Assembly (NCBI GenBank): GCA_002812745.2
Contig: NCSJ02000027.1
Location: forward strand, 167,844 to 231,843
DNA: 64,000 bases
Direction of reading: 5' to 3'
Origin: Scytalidium lignicola
Lineage: Eukaryota > Ascomycota > Leotiomycetes
The notes under the pieces were generated by a model, which worked only from the letters and a program-made list of their open reading frames with translations, ran no database searches and was not told the DNA's origin. The position numbers and the translations under genes are program-made. Numbering within the stretch: the stretch's first letter is position 1; each line of letters starts with the position of its first letter. Shown here one piece after another: positions 34,651 to 47,362 of the stretch.

Positions 34651-36528
34651 TCATTTCGGAACTTCAGTCTGAATTCTACGTGCGACCTATACGATATTAG
34701 AGAGTCCGTGTCATTACTACCCGTTAAGCAACACTTACCAAGGATCGGAACCTCTTTCCAAAGACATACATCGGGATTGTTAACAGAACGAGTCCGAAAT
34801 TAATAGCGGCAATTATCAAAAAGACTGTTTTTGGGCCCTGAGTTTCAAACCAACCGTTAATAAAAGTCGTGGAAATGAAGGTCAAAATGGCTTTTACAAG
34901 CCCGATTGTAACGAATGCTTGGTTGGCGTTAACAGGGTGGCAATCAGTTACATAAGCATATGCAGCCTGGCTTGCGAATGGAACTGCCAGAGATTGTAAG
35001 GATTCAAATGCCAAGGGGTATGCAATCGGAGCACCCATTTCAGCGGAGATGCCTAGTCCCGCAAATCCAGCAATAGACAAAGCACCGCCGACGGCCATCA
35101 AGGTGAGGCGGAATTCCGGTTCATATGTGCCATTGTTTCGTTTTGCCATAGTACGAATGACCCAATCAGCCATCCAGCCAGAGATTGGAGCCCCTAGCAG
35201 ACCGGCGAAGAGCAATGGGATGTTGGTCAGCCCGACTTGAGATGGGGTTAGATTGTAGGGTGGTGCCGAAAACAATGGTACTGACACGACACTGAGAGCA
35301 ACCAGGAAGGCAAAAAAGGTTCCATAGACAAAGCTGCCAAAGATTACAGCAGGATAAAGAAAGAGTGGAAATGGTAAAACCACCTGCCCCCAGAAACTCA
35401 CGTCTGAAACGCGTCCGCGGAACACCGCAAGCTCAGAATAGCGACGTTTAGGAGGTTTGTCAGAATCCACAGCTGTAATGGATAACTCACTGATCTTGGG
35501 TAGTGTTGTCTGGGTGTTGCGGTGATAAACTGTCTCCGGGACAAAGNAAAAAAGTTGCTATCACTAGTGGTATGAAGATCAAGGCGCAAATGCCGAAGGT
35601 GTACGGGATACCAAGGTTCTGGATAATCACCCCTGAGATGACTTGACTGCAAATAATTAGCACAGGAAGACAGCAAAGTCATGAAAATGATATACCCAAG
35701 AAAGACTCCTGCTGTGATCATAGATCCCCAGATAGCAAGTTTTTTACCCCGCTCGTGTACGAAGAAAATATCTTGGATAGAAGAAGTCACAAGGGTCTCG
35801 AAAGGTGCTGATGCGAACCCTTGCATTAGGCGCATTGCAACGAATTCACTGAATGGCTAAACAGATATTTATAAGTAATTTAACCGTAAGTTAAAGCGAT
35901 ATTGATCGTATCTAACCTTAGCATAAAAACCCCAGGCATTGAACGCCAACAAAGCGAGTCCAGACATTAAGAATACAACGCGCTTTCCCCAAACTGATGC
36001 CGCAGCAGAGGTGAAAAAGGTAAATATACCCGTCCAAAGAAGGAACAGTCCAACTAGAAACGTTGAAACAGTGTCAAGACTTTTCCCAAATCGTGCCGAC
36101 AAGAGCAGTAAGCCCGGGGAGATCATTGGTCCTAGGCTTTGGGCAAGCAAGTATCAGATTTAGCATGTTCAAAACTAAGTGTTGTTAAAGAGACATACGA
36201 AGTTGTAACACCGGACGTCAACGCCACGACAAACAAGAGGGTATTTTTTTTCCATGGTGACCTATGTGCCGACTATTAGATTAAATATTCCACATTTTGA
36301 ACTTAGCCCGGCTCACCAATTTAAGGGATCGTTGGGACTATCGCTAGGTTGAGGGACCAGTGTGATCTCTCCCAGCTTTTTTAGGTCTTCAAGGCCTTCT
36401 ACGACTGTGTTCCAGTCAGTACTAGTTGAGTATAACCAAACAATCAAATTACCTTCATTTCTGTCCGTCAGGTTTACGGTGCCTGGCACATGGGAAAGAT
36501 TATAGTCTTCAAGTACTCCAAAAGCCAT
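34651..36528 (-). CDS. Major facilitator superfamily transporter
   Basis: Six exons by frame: 36528-36317, 36261-36199, 36136-35917, 35856-35696, 35646-34739 and 34686-34651. Dropping the n at 35547 restores the frame (ATFF then FVPETVYHR), giving about 532 residues. The N-terminal cytosolic tail ends in DPLNWSPWKKNTLL, the hallmark start of fungal MFS proteins, followed by twelve predicted hydrophobic segments. RLMQGFASAPFETLVTSSIQDIFFVHERG matches the loop 2-3 signature and GKRFRS the usual end. It is a plasma-membrane proton-driven transporter. The substrate is unknown; relatives are often annotated as drug or secondary-metabolite exporters. It lies at the island edge next to a UstYa-like gene, so a former metabolite cluster is possible. 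Confidence 0.85.
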
Positions 36529-39007
36529 CTTTGCAAACTAAACTAAATTGTGATAGAAATCTTGTAATAATATAGAAAACGAAGGGAAAACGAAGGGAAA
36601 AATGAGTGGAATTAAAATATTGTGGTAAAGGCCAGCTCTACTGAAGAGAAAAAGAAAGCAAGGAGATGTGTAGCTGTAGCATTTTTGTGGCAACTACATA
36701 TCGAGGACAATTGTTGTATAAATGAGAACTGTATCCAAAGAGCACGTGGAATAGCAAAATTTCTAAACGATATTCGAATCAAATATGTTTGATATGGCTT
36801 GGACCGTAGACCTTGTATGCTTTCTAAAGCAGAGGAGGGTGATCATGCAGAATACCTCCTTTGGGTCTTGGAGTTTCAGGGACGTCGTATGTCGATCGGT
36901 AGAAGTCGATCGGCCCGTGTCCGTTAAACCACCAACTTACCCCAACTTTCAGTGTAAATAATTAATTAAACCTTTCAATTGTAGTTTCTTCTGATATTAC
37001 GATTATAATAGATTATAGATATCGTGAGATGTTTACCGTATCCTTTGTAATTAAAGTCAAAACCAGCAATGTCTGTCTCCGGAGTAAAACCCGTTCTTAT
37101 TTGACACAGTTACCCGCCAGAGATTCATAAATGCATAGACGTATAAAATGCTCAAACGCTTGGCCACAGTTGGGGTACAGTACTGGATCATATTTTACTG
37201 TTAAGTCAATATCGGTCTGCCGGTCGGTTACAATTGGATGTTTGCTCCCGCCGTAATCCTATAATCCTGCTTTTGATATTACTGCTTCACATGACAGGGG
37301 GTTTATCTGATGGTTGACAACGTACTGTGTATAATAACGTGTTCAGAACACGCGCCTTACCAGGGCTATTTGTAATATGTCGATGCTTTGCTTTCTCGGT
37401 CTCCCACCGACAGTGTTCTCGGCTTTTCCACCGTACTACCTCGGCTGCTTACAGTGCTGTATAGTTTTACCGACAATAGCTCTGAGCAACAAGTGTAAGA
37501 ATTGCTTTGTAAAGCAAGCTCAAGGCATAAATGCACCGCCTGTTGATCCCCATTCTCCTGAATCATAGACAGGTGATCCTCACTCTAAGTTACCATTGGC
37601 CACCACAATCCTTATCTTGTGCAGAATCTTCTCGTTTTGATGGTAAAGTAAAGTTAAACCGTTTTTTTTTGGCTACAGTGTAAAGTGTGGTCTCTATGAA
37701 TGTAGTTTAAAAGGGAACTAGAAGGTTATAACGGTTTAGATCTTAATGGGCTAAAAAAATGACGGAAAAGAGTATCCCTTACTTCACCAAAGTCAGCCAG
37801 CTCATTAACAAGCACTGGAGAAAGGAGTCGCTGTGATTTGGATCAGGTTTATTAAGCAAGGCATCGGAGTTGCGAGGGTTAAGACGATCACCATCAAATA
37901 AATCGACGGCTCTAAAGGAACTAGAACGAGTCTTCAGGCTGCCCATATCATGCTTATGGATGGCCAAAACTACCCTATCAAACTTGAAGTATGTGCATAT
38001 CAATAATGGGTCTGTTTCTCTACAATGTCTTCCTCAGTAGGAGCCCTCAATCATGAGGGCATTCTTATATCTTGATATCAAAATGAGGTTAATAAATTCT
38101 ACGCTTCACACTTGCGATTAGCAAACTAAGATTATAAAAGATCAACTTATAACTCAAATTTATTAGAACATTAAAACCCTCCATCATCAATTTAATACTA
38201 ATAGTAATCTGAAGTTTATAAACTATTTTATTTTCTAGCCTATTTTGGGCAACAGTTTCAGAATTTGCTTTGAACAGTACTACTATATCCAGGAAGACTT
38301 TGGCCCCACCAAAGCTCACCTCACAAATTTAGGTTCTGATTAAATCCCGCCTCCCCAAACCCTAAGCCACGAACTTTCGTAAAAGAGGACGACGACTCAG
38401 TCCACTTCAATGCCGTCTTCTCTTACTACTTTTGCTTTTTCCTCTTACAAATCGACCTAAAGTCTAAACTGAAGATTTACATTTGTGGTATTGTTGAAGA
38501 GCAAGCCTGTAAAGGAGTTCTGCAATGAAGGCCAATCATACGAACTTAAGAAGCTAACATGCAAAACGGTGAGGGATGTTGTGTTTTACCGTCCTTGCGA
38601 AATTCCAAACACTGCGTTGCAGAGGAAGATAGAGGAAACGCCTCTATTGGATCACAAGAGCAGACTCCGAGACTCTCATAACTAGAGAAGTTGAATAAGT
38701 GCCTAGCAAATTGAGCTCATACATCTATATTCCACAAGGTAAAAACTTGTGATTAATTTATAAGGCCGAGAACTAATCACGTGCAACCAGGGTTAGCAAT
38801 TTGATGAATTATTTTAGAAATTAATTGCTAACCCTATGTGCAGCTAAAATAAATGAAATTCAAACTCGGTTCTGGCAGGGTTTATAAGTTTGGCAGGAGA
38901 GTGAGAGTTTATATGCTAGTAGCTAAAAGCTACGGACATTCTAATTATAACATACCAGTATATTTATGTATGGGCAATATTCACATAGGAGCCAGAACAT
39001 ATACTAG
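36529..39007. other. About 2.5 kb without a supportable gene
   Basis: Small open frames (37366-37566, 37779-38003, 38089-38319, 38485-38685) show no recognisable domain and no consistent splicing. 37779-38003 (minus; RAVDLFDGDRLNPRNSDALL) reads most protein-like and may be a remnant. An inverted repeat lies at 38790-38834. Confidence 0.4.
38790..38834. repeat. 12-bp inverted repeat with TTAGGG-like arm
   Basis: The arms GGGTTAGCAATT (38790-38801) and AATTGCTAACCC (38823-38834) are exact reverse complements around a 21-nt loop. Similarity extends outward with a few mismatches to TGCA. It could be a short MITE or hairpin. Confidence 0.75.
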
Positions 39008-40192
39008 TTAGCAATATAATTTTACAAGCCTCGAGGCGTTATGTGCATTATGCCCTTGAGCATCCTTCAAGGGTTTTACTTCCTGACTTCCATTGTAACG
39101 CTCTTAAAGCCAGCTTCTCAACTCTTCAAAATTCCGACATGTGTGGGTGAAATCGCTATCGACATAGTTCCGACTAAGACCATGGTAATACCTAGTTGGG
39201 ATCCTTTAAAGATTCATCTCAATGAATGTTATATGTACCCACAGAAGAAAATACTCCCTGGGGGAAACATTGGGGAAGTTGTACTTACACTGTCATATCA
39301 CCCGTGCACATGATGAATTAGCGAATCTGCGAAAGACAGTGATAGTGGTGAGTACGATAGTTGGAATTATTCATGATGGTAGTAAGTTTTTCAGGCATTA
39401 ACTTTCGTAGTCGGCTCTATCTCGATGTCAGATGATTATCCGTTCCTCCTAGAAACTTGAATTAAGGGTTCACTAACCAGACAGTGCAGAGTGTGGAATA
39501 TATCTAATATGTGCATAGTTGTCAGTGGTCTGTAAGTTTCACTGCTAGCGTGACGATTGTTTACCCGCAATATATCCTTCTTGCTCCTCCTCCCAAAAAG
39601 CAGAAATGTCTTCACCCCATGCGTCATGTGTTTCTTCCTCGGTGATGTGAATGTATTGACCTACGGTATTGGCGTCTGTGTGTTAGTTATAGTGGTGTGA
39701 TTCTGAGGTCTTTCGAATGCTCGATCACAAACCAGCGGTAAATTCATCCCAAGCTTAGTCAACTCCCAGCTTATCATCGTTGTACTCGATCGGATCTAGG
39801 TGTGGAATAACCATTTTGCCATCGTCGTCAAATGCAAGATCACCTGTAAACTTCAACTACTATAATCGTTTATGTGGTCGAGCGGCAGCTGTTGCAAAAA
39901 TGTCAGAAAAAAGCATTGTCAATATCAATAGGCTCTGGAGAAGATTATAGAAACGTACCTATGTCGTTTTTATATCCAGTCGAGTTAGACCCAAGTGATG
40001 AAACTTGTGTTCGTAAAAGGTGCTCAACAAGGGCCACAGAGGTAAACAACGTGAGGACCCAAGGTAGAAGTGAATGGATATAAATCTCTACATTTGTTTG
40101 TTGAGTACGTGTCTCATGGGGGAGAGCTTGGATCTCTCATCGTATTCGGTGCTGAGTAGCTTATGATAAGGGGACTTCCATAGGAACTGCAT
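39008..40192 (-). pseudogene. UstYa-like (DUF3328) oxidase pseudogene
   Basis: It reads from MQFLWKSPYHKLLSTEYDER (ATG 40190-40192) through one transmembrane segment (LLPWVLTLFTSVALVEHLL), GDLAFDDDGKMVIPHLDPIEY, GQYIHITEEETHDAWGEDIS, a first HxxHC motif (IFHTLHCL), a second HxxHC motif (HHYHCLSQIR), FIMCTGDMTV and HTCRNFEELRSWL near the C-terminus. Both HxxHC motifs define UstYa-type proteins, membrane-anchored oxidases that cyclise fungal RiPPs or modify other metabolites. The gene is broken: TAA at 39755-39757, 39318-39320 (R-stop-F, normally RQ) and 39104-39106 (L-stop-ER), plus a one-base frame change near 40098. The stops are one C-to-T step from Gln. Introns such as 39844-39958 and 39661-39732 are still recognisable. 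Confidence 0.8.
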
Positions 40193-41953
40193 GTCGGTTG
40201 ATTTCTGTCTTGGCGTCTCGGAATTTCCTAACGGTTTCAAACAAGGGTAAGGCCACATTCATATAACGAATGTTAGTATATAAGTTGTACTTGAGGTGCT
40301 GGAAATCGTAGAGAAGAAGAGTTCGAAATAATAGAAAGGGGATGGGGGACTAGAGGGCTATGCTTGCTTGGGTCAGCTTCGATGAATTTAAGATTCCCGC
40401 AATATTTCCGCGACTCGGGATTACATATTTCGACACTTGATGTCTCAACATGCGTTTCACCGTTTGGACTATGATTGCCATGTTGGCACTAGTACCTGGC
40501 ATACTGGACTGGCAGTCCCTCAAGCTGATGGTATGTCCTTCAAATAGGTGAATTTCGAAAGAATAACTAGGCTTATGCTTAATTTGGTGAACAGGTGAAT
40601 CGACCCTGACGGCGAGTGTGGAAGAAACTAGGGACATTGATCCTGAACCTTGATTTGACGAAGGGGATGAGGAATAGGAGTAGAAAGACAATTAAATCGT
40701 CACTGATTGTCGTTGAAAGATATGATATGGCTCGCCGAGTTTTCGAAGATATAAATTAAAGGCCGATATGAGGCTTCTCCGGTCAAGCGTAACAGATAAT
40801 TGACAGTACAATAATAGATCAATTAAACCCTCTCTCCCTGTTTTCCTCTAGATATTCAACTCGAAGACCCGATCTAGTAGAACGACCAAGGAACGGTTGT
40901 GTATTATTCTCAGGCTTCAGAAACCTGGCAACTCTTTGCCAGAGCTCGATGTTTAAGTTAGCTTCAGAAATAAGTAGGCTACGGGGAGCCCATCTCCGGC
41001 TTTGTCTATTCCAATATTTCATCTGGGCGGAACATTGTCCCGGAAGAAATACCACCATATTTGTCCGATATCATCCTTTAGACGAAAATCATTCGGTCGA
41101 CAAGCTCAACAAACTTCGTGACACACTTCATATTTAATGAGAGCAAGGTTGATGATATGCAGAGGATTGATTGACTGATTGATATTTTTTTTACGTCTGG
41201 CGAATAGTAAGTGAAACCTACTGTCCTGTGACCTCCCGAAGGGTATAAGGACGCACTAAGCTAGGGAATTATATACATGCAAGTAAATCGGCTCCAGAAA
41301 GCATTTTGTAGAAATGTATAACTGGTAAGCTTGTTGACCGTCTAGTTTCTCAATTGGTTGGAATACTTACACCTATATTAAGAAAATCATAGAATAACCC
41401 TTGCAATCAATCTAGTGGGGTCGTATTTAATCTTATCAATTTGAAAAGTCATAATAACTCATGTATTAAAGTTATATCGGTTAATAGTCAATTGGGCGTA
41501 TAGACCAGACGGTTGGACAACGAGCCGGCCCATGAGCCAAATTGGGGAATGAGCCCGGAAATAACGTCAGTTAAGGATACAGTGGAAGCGAGGGCCAAGC
41601 TCACCTTGCCTGCATAGAACGTGGGAAGTTCAAGGAGCTTCTTTGCTCTTGGGGGAGAATGAATCACGTTCGAATTGTTGGGGCTTCGTGGAGAGCCAAT
41701 CGTATCGAGTTGAAGACAACGTGCTGGGCATTAACAGCTATGATATATAGGAAACTTTTGATCGTCTATATCTAAATCGATACATCACCTGCGAGTCGGC
41801 ATGCTAGTTATCAATCACACCAGCCAGCCATCCGGCAAATCGCTTCTCTAAAGAGTTAAATGAGAGGTGAAATCACAATCTGAAATCTCGGTGAGTTCTT
41901 TCTCTTCAACCTCAAGGAAACATTTCAAGTTATCATTGTCATTGCCTTCCAGG
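40193..41953. other. No supported gene
   Basis: Minus frames at 40350-40691 (Ser-rich) and 40819-41058 lack domains. The end of this stretch is the promoter side of the sphingomyelinase-like gene. Confidence 0.4.
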
Positions 41954-44156
41954 ATGAAACTTGCAGCTTTCCTCTGTCTTAGTAGCTTCGTTGCTGTAGC
42001 TCCCACACTAGCTGAAACGGTTTCGCCCTCAAAGCTGGTTGCAAGGAGCACCATCAGCACTATTTTAGATGACATCGAGAACGCGGTCACCTGCACTGCA
42101 TGTGAGGTATACAAATATCTTTTTTCTAGGCCTCGGTCTCTCTTATTTCTTTGCTAGGTTTTATTGTACTTTTATCTTCTTTACTTGCATATTCCTTTAT
42201 TCTATTTCACTATACTAATTGTAATATTCTAATTATATTCGACTAAAATAATATAGGCTTTTCTTGTTGTCCTTCAAGCGCTGGCCCATTTAGGAAATAA
42301 TGATTTCGTTGATGTAATTACTGAGGTTTGCATTTTAGCTGGAGTAAGTCTTTATAGATATTACTGAAATATTCATAGTGTCAATTCACTAATCTTTTCA
42401 TAGGTTGAGGATCAGGATGTCTGTGAGGGAGCCATTGCGAAAGAAGGTCCAATTCTAGCCCATGATCTTCGGAATATGGCCATCTCATCTCACTCCTCTG
42501 TCCTCTTCTGTAGTACATTGTTTGGGCTATGTGACTACCCCGCTGTAACTGAACACACCATTAATTTTCCCTCTCAAAAACCCGCCTCTACATCTCGTCC
42601 GTCCTCAAGTGGACAGACTCCAATTCAAGTTGTACATATTAGCGATATCCACGTAGATCTTTCCTACGAGGTTGGTGCAAGGTGAGTCTTGATTCACATG
42701 TATCAAACAGATAGCATTGGAATGCTGAATAGAAGCTAATACAAATAACAGCTATAACTGCACAAAGAACATTTGCTGCCGTTCGTATGATGCTGCAGAT
42801 GAGCCCAGTAATACCAATTATCCGGCTGGTGAATACGGCAGCGTCTATTGTGATTCTCCTCTGACTCTTGAGGAGAGCATGTATGAAGCCATCAATTCCT
42901 TGGTGTCTAATGCAGCTTTCACGATATTTACTGGAGATATCGTGGAAGGGGCTGTATGGTTGGTAAATGAAACTGAAGTCACGAACGATATTAATGACGC
43001 TTTTGTCACTCGCATGCTATCCTACCTGGGTACTGTCTATCCAGTTATCGGTAATCATGATGTTGCCCCAGTGAATTCTTTCCCTCCTGCAGCTATCGAT
43101 ACTACCATTTCTAGCCAGTGGGCTTACGATGCGCTGTCAGCTGACTGGACGACTTGGATTGGATCTACAGGTGCTACAACTGTCAAAAACAATTATGGCG
43201 CTTATTCCGTGAAGCACGGCAACACGAATCTCCGCATTATCTCCTTCAATACTAATTTTTACTACAAGGAAAATTTCTGGCTATATGAGAAGACCATGGA
43301 GACTGACCCTAGCGGGCAACTAGCCTGGTTAATCAATGAACTCGACGGTGCTGAAATTGCCGGAGAGCGAGTCTGGCTGATGGGACATATGCCCATGGGC
43401 TCTGGAGATGCATTCCACGACGGTTCCAACTACTTCAACCAGATCATCCAGCGTTATGATGCTACCATTGCTGCTATCTTCTATGGCCACACGCATAAGG
43501 ACGAGTTTGAGATCGCCTACAGCAATTACTCCAGCCCTACTGCTAACACAGCCACTATGATGGCTTATATTGCCCCGGCTTTAACTCCTACCTCTGGTAA
43601 TCCAACGTTCCGAGTATACTCTGTGGACCCGGCCACATTTGGTATTCTTGACTACACTGTTTATATCACAAATATATCGAGCTCCACTTACCAAGATGGA
43701 CCTACTTGGTTCAAATACTACTCCGCCAAAGATACCTATGGAAAATTACTTGGCGTCACAGACAGTGCTGCAGAGTTAACTCCCGCCTTTTGGCATAATG
43801 TAACTACGCTCTTCGAAAACGAGGATACTGTTTTCCAGGAGTACATCTCTCGTAAGACTCGTGGCTACAATAACGCCACCTGTACTGGAACTTGTAAAAC
43901 TGATGAGATTTGCCAATTACGTGCCGCTGAGTCTCAGTATAATTGTGTCACAGTTACTCCCGGTATTAACTTCAGGAAGATAAAGCGCGATGGTTTGACC
44001 ACAAGTACCAGTGAATATTCCCAAAGTTGCGGATATTCTGTTGCGGGGAATATGTTCGCAGACTTTGATGCAAGCGTTGCTTATTTTAAGACGGCTGCTA
44101 CTTCAAAGCTTGGTTACAATTTCTTGAATGAGACTGTAAACATTACTGTTTCTTAA
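41954..44156 (+). CDS. Secreted acid sphingomyelinase-like phosphodiesterase
   Basis: Exons 41954-42106, 42257-42343, 42404-42681 and 42752-44156, GT-AG, phases consistent, 640 residues. A signal peptide (MKLAAFLCLSSFVAVAPTLA) is followed by a saposin-B-like Cys-rich segment (ACTACE...VCEGAIAKEG...C..LFGLCDYP) and a calcineurin-like metallophosphatase domain with the metal ligands DIHVD, FTGDI, GNHD, LMGHMP and GHTHKDEF in family order. About 600-650 residues is normal for fungal members. It hydrolyses sphingomyelin or related phosphodiesters outside the cell or in the vacuole; the fungal substrate is usually not known. Several N-glycosylation sites and a Cys-rich C-terminal region (CTGTCKTDEICQL) support secretion. 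It appears intact, with no RIP damage. Confidence 0.93.
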
Positions 44157-44844
44157 GGAATTATGTTATAAGGATTATCAAGACGTAAATGAGCTTAATA
44201 ACTAATTAGTGGGTGACAGTAGAACGATGAGTTAATATGAAAGGAGACTGACATAGATGTTGAATATATTGACAAAACTTGTTTATTACAAATAATTCCT
44301 TCACGTATTATTTGTGACACCAGAAATTAACTAAATAGGGGCTGATCATATGTTGGGGATTGGTTTTATTTTTATTTTTATTTTTATAATCATTATAACC
44401 AGAGGACTTTTACGCAATCAGTAAATATTTACGTAAAGATTATAATACATCCGTACTCTTTTCACTTATAATTTGTATAACTTAAAATAAAGTTAAACAT
44501 AAGCATCTTTTGTTTGNTTTTTAACGTTACTTTATCATAAACAGACGTTNAAAAACTAGCCAAATATAGCTTACAGAGCCTGAGATAGGTCGAAAACGTA
44601 CAGATTTACCGACATTAACATGGAATAGATGAATATTTAGTGCGTTCAGGGTCTTGGCTGGATGTGGCGCTACAGTATTCTAAGCCCACCCGTGGCTGGG
44701 TGGGGTTGTGGCACTAGCCGACCCACTTCACCTATTTAGGTTAGGTGAAGTATTTGAAAAGATGAATTATATTCGATCTTCTCGTCTTCAAGACAGAACA
44801 GAACATCCACGAACCGTTTTATTGCCTTTAAGGAGTTTCTCGCA
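44157..44844. other. Intergenic between phosphodiesterase and NSA2
   Basis: AT-rich 3' region with single n positions at about 44517 and 44550, then the NSA2 upstream region. The small frame at 44708-44896 overlaps the NSA2 start and is not supported. Confidence 0.5.
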
Positions 44845-46090
44845 ATGCCTCAAAATGAATAGTACGTACTACCTAATGATTGGATATACCCTTTAATCGT
44901 ACTAATCTGTCGCAACAGTATGGAAAGATGGAGGAAGCTCCATGGTCGCAGGGTAAATTCCTCCCGAAAGCACGAAGATACCCAACTAACGAGCACACAA
45001 GTTGGACCATGAGGAGAGAGCACGCAAGAGAGAGGCCAGAGAAGGGCATAAGGAGTCAGAAAAGGCTCAGACTTTGGTCGGCCTGCGAGCCAAGCTATAC
45101 CACAAGAAGCGACACCACGAAAAGATTCAGATGAAGAAGCAGATCAAAACGCAAGAAGAGCGAAATCTCAAGTCCTCTACACCTGCGGAACCTTCGAGCA
45201 CTCCTCTCCCACAATATCTCCTCGATAGATCGAACCCTACGAATGCGAAAGCTATAAGTTCCGCCAGTACGTCGAATTCCTCGATGCCAATATTGCGAAT
45301 TGGTATGCGATTACTAACCTCGATATAGTAAAAAACAAGCGGAATGAGAAGGCAGCCAAATTCTCTGTCCCTCTGCCGAAAGTTAGAGGTATTGCTGAAG
45401 AAGAAATGTTCAAGGTTATTAAGACCGGGAAGAAGACCCAGCAGAAGGGTGGGTATCACTCTCCTATTTCTAAAGGCATAAGAATTAACAAAATTCAGGA
45501 TGGAAGCGCATGATCACCAAGCCGACATTCGTAGGACCAGATTTCACCAGACGGCCCGTTAAATATGAACAATTTATTCGACCTATGGGACTTCGGTATA
45601 AAAAGGCAAATGTCACAGTTAGTACACCACTTTTGCTTTTATTATTGTTTACTAACAACGGTCAATTTAGCATCCTGAACTGGGTGTGACCGTTCAATTA
45701 CCGATTATTAGCGTCAAAAAGAACCCCCAAAACTCAATGTATACACATCTAGGCAAGTATACTAATCTGTAGATATTCACGGCCCTTCTTGATTCTAACA
45801 CCCTCTAGGTGTACTTACCAAGGGAACAATCATTGAGGTGAATGTCAGCGAGCTAGGCTTAGTAACACAATCTGGGAAAATTGTATGGGGTCGATGGTAA
45901 GAATTCAACCTCCCCCCCTTTTTTTAATCCTATTTTTTATGTTTCAGACTCTGAAAAGGCTAACATAAACACTAAAAGGGCCCAAATAAGTAACAATCCC
46001 GAGTTGGATGGGTGCCTGAACGCGTGAGTCTTCAAAATCTCTTGTTTTGACAAAATTTTAACATTTTTTTACAGAATTCTTCTCGTTTAG
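44845..46090 (+). CDS. NSA2: Ribosome biogenesis protein NSA2
   Basis: Nine exons by frame: 44845-44861, 44919-44952, 45002-45266, 45329-45448, 45499-45617, 45671-45752, 45809-45896, 45979-46023 and 46075-46090. They give 261 residues, the same length as the yeast protein. The sequence starts [20 protein letters not shown], continues with [40 protein letters not shown] and [20 protein letters not shown], and ends DGCLNAILLV, all hallmarks of NSA2. It is a nucleolar factor of the pre-60S particle, needed for 27S pre-rRNA processing. The C-terminal half forms an eS8-like beta-barrel. The intron at 45753-45808 begins GC (GGCAAGTA), a rare GC-AG donor; all others are GT-AG. Essential in yeast, so it should be expressed despite its many tiny exons. 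Confidence 0.95.
45753..45808 (+). other. GC-AG intron in NSA2
   Basis: Exon 6 must end ...CATCTAG to keep THLG in frame and exon 7 starts GTGTACTTACC. The intron then begins GCAAGT and ends CTAG. The donor otherwise matches the strong AAG/GYAAGT consensus. Confidence 0.85.
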
Positions 46091-47362
46091 ACTATAATTT
46101 TTTATACCCCTATTTAGATTTTTCAGGGGGTGAATAGACATTTGCAAAGCCCCTCTTCTTGCTCGGAATAGCTGTGAATGGAAGCTTTATTCCTCCTACC
46201 TTTAGTCCACTGTATGCGACTTTTATTTCTCTCTCCAAATTCTAAGGATGCCCAAGTGTAAATGCCATGTCTCCCCCTTTTCCTATTCCATATCATGATA
46301 GGTTTGTGATTGATTCACTCTAGGCAACATGAGTTTCATTTCTCGTAGTATTTATTACCTTTTCTCAAAATTACTTATTAAAAAAAACTCCCCAGGGCAT
46401 GGGCACTTTGTTTATGGATCTTTTGAACAAGAGGGTTAACTACGGATTCGTTGATGGCCTCTTCGTTTTGCTGACGGGTTTCTTGTTCTATAATCTTTGG
46501 GCTCTACATTGACATCTTTTTCTTAAACACAAGAGCCACAGGGACAGCCTGTTTACAGCATGGCATGGGATTTTCGTCTCTTGTGGGGATCTTTTGACTA
46601 CTTGCGAGTGAGCCTGACCCTTGCTTTCTACAAGAGGTTGTTTTTCTTCTTTTCTTACACATTGACCATATGGATCTTGCTCTCTCTATCGCATTCCTGA
46701 CCTATGTGAAAATTGTATAATTATTGGCGCGAGATGAACTCGGTGGGCCGGGTCGTTAGAAGTGCGCGTGATGAGGATTAGAAGAACGCGGTCAAAAGTA
46801 TGGTATATTGCGTTGTATAAGAAAAGAAATTTTTTATATAAAGAATTACAAAAATTGGGTTTTAAAAGGAGAAGTTGTTGTCTATATTTTAACTAATAAT
46901 TTATACTACTTTTAATTTTATTAACAGATCATATTAATACTTTAATATTTAACGTATAATAGAAAACTCATTTTCACCACTTAAATAAGTAATCATCAGC
47001 TTCTTCGCCTTCCTTTCACTCGTTTCGTTTCCTTGTAGTCGGTAAAGTCGATGGTGGTTGTTAAGTGGTTTGTGCCAACAAATTGCACTCGGGGGTATAA
47101 TTATCCATGTCCACCAGCAACTCGAGTCGAGAGTGTCTAGCTTGTTTCGTCGTATTCCGATTCGCCTTTTGCTACAAGTCTTGAAGCGGTTAAGGAAGTA
47201 TGATTCTGGTCCTGCTGATCGGGTTTTCCTGTCCCGATTTTTGTTGCCCGTATCCTTGTCTCGTGAGAGGCAACAGAAAGGGAGCTTCGTATTTGAAATG
47301 CTTAGTAGATTTCCTGTGTCCCCTCTGAAGATGAAGTTTCTATAATAAGTAACCAGAGTATG
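46091..47362. other. No supported gene
   Basis: 3' region of NSA2 and intergenic DNA. The plus frame at 47058-47345 has no recognisable domain and no obvious ATG context. Confidence 0.45.
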
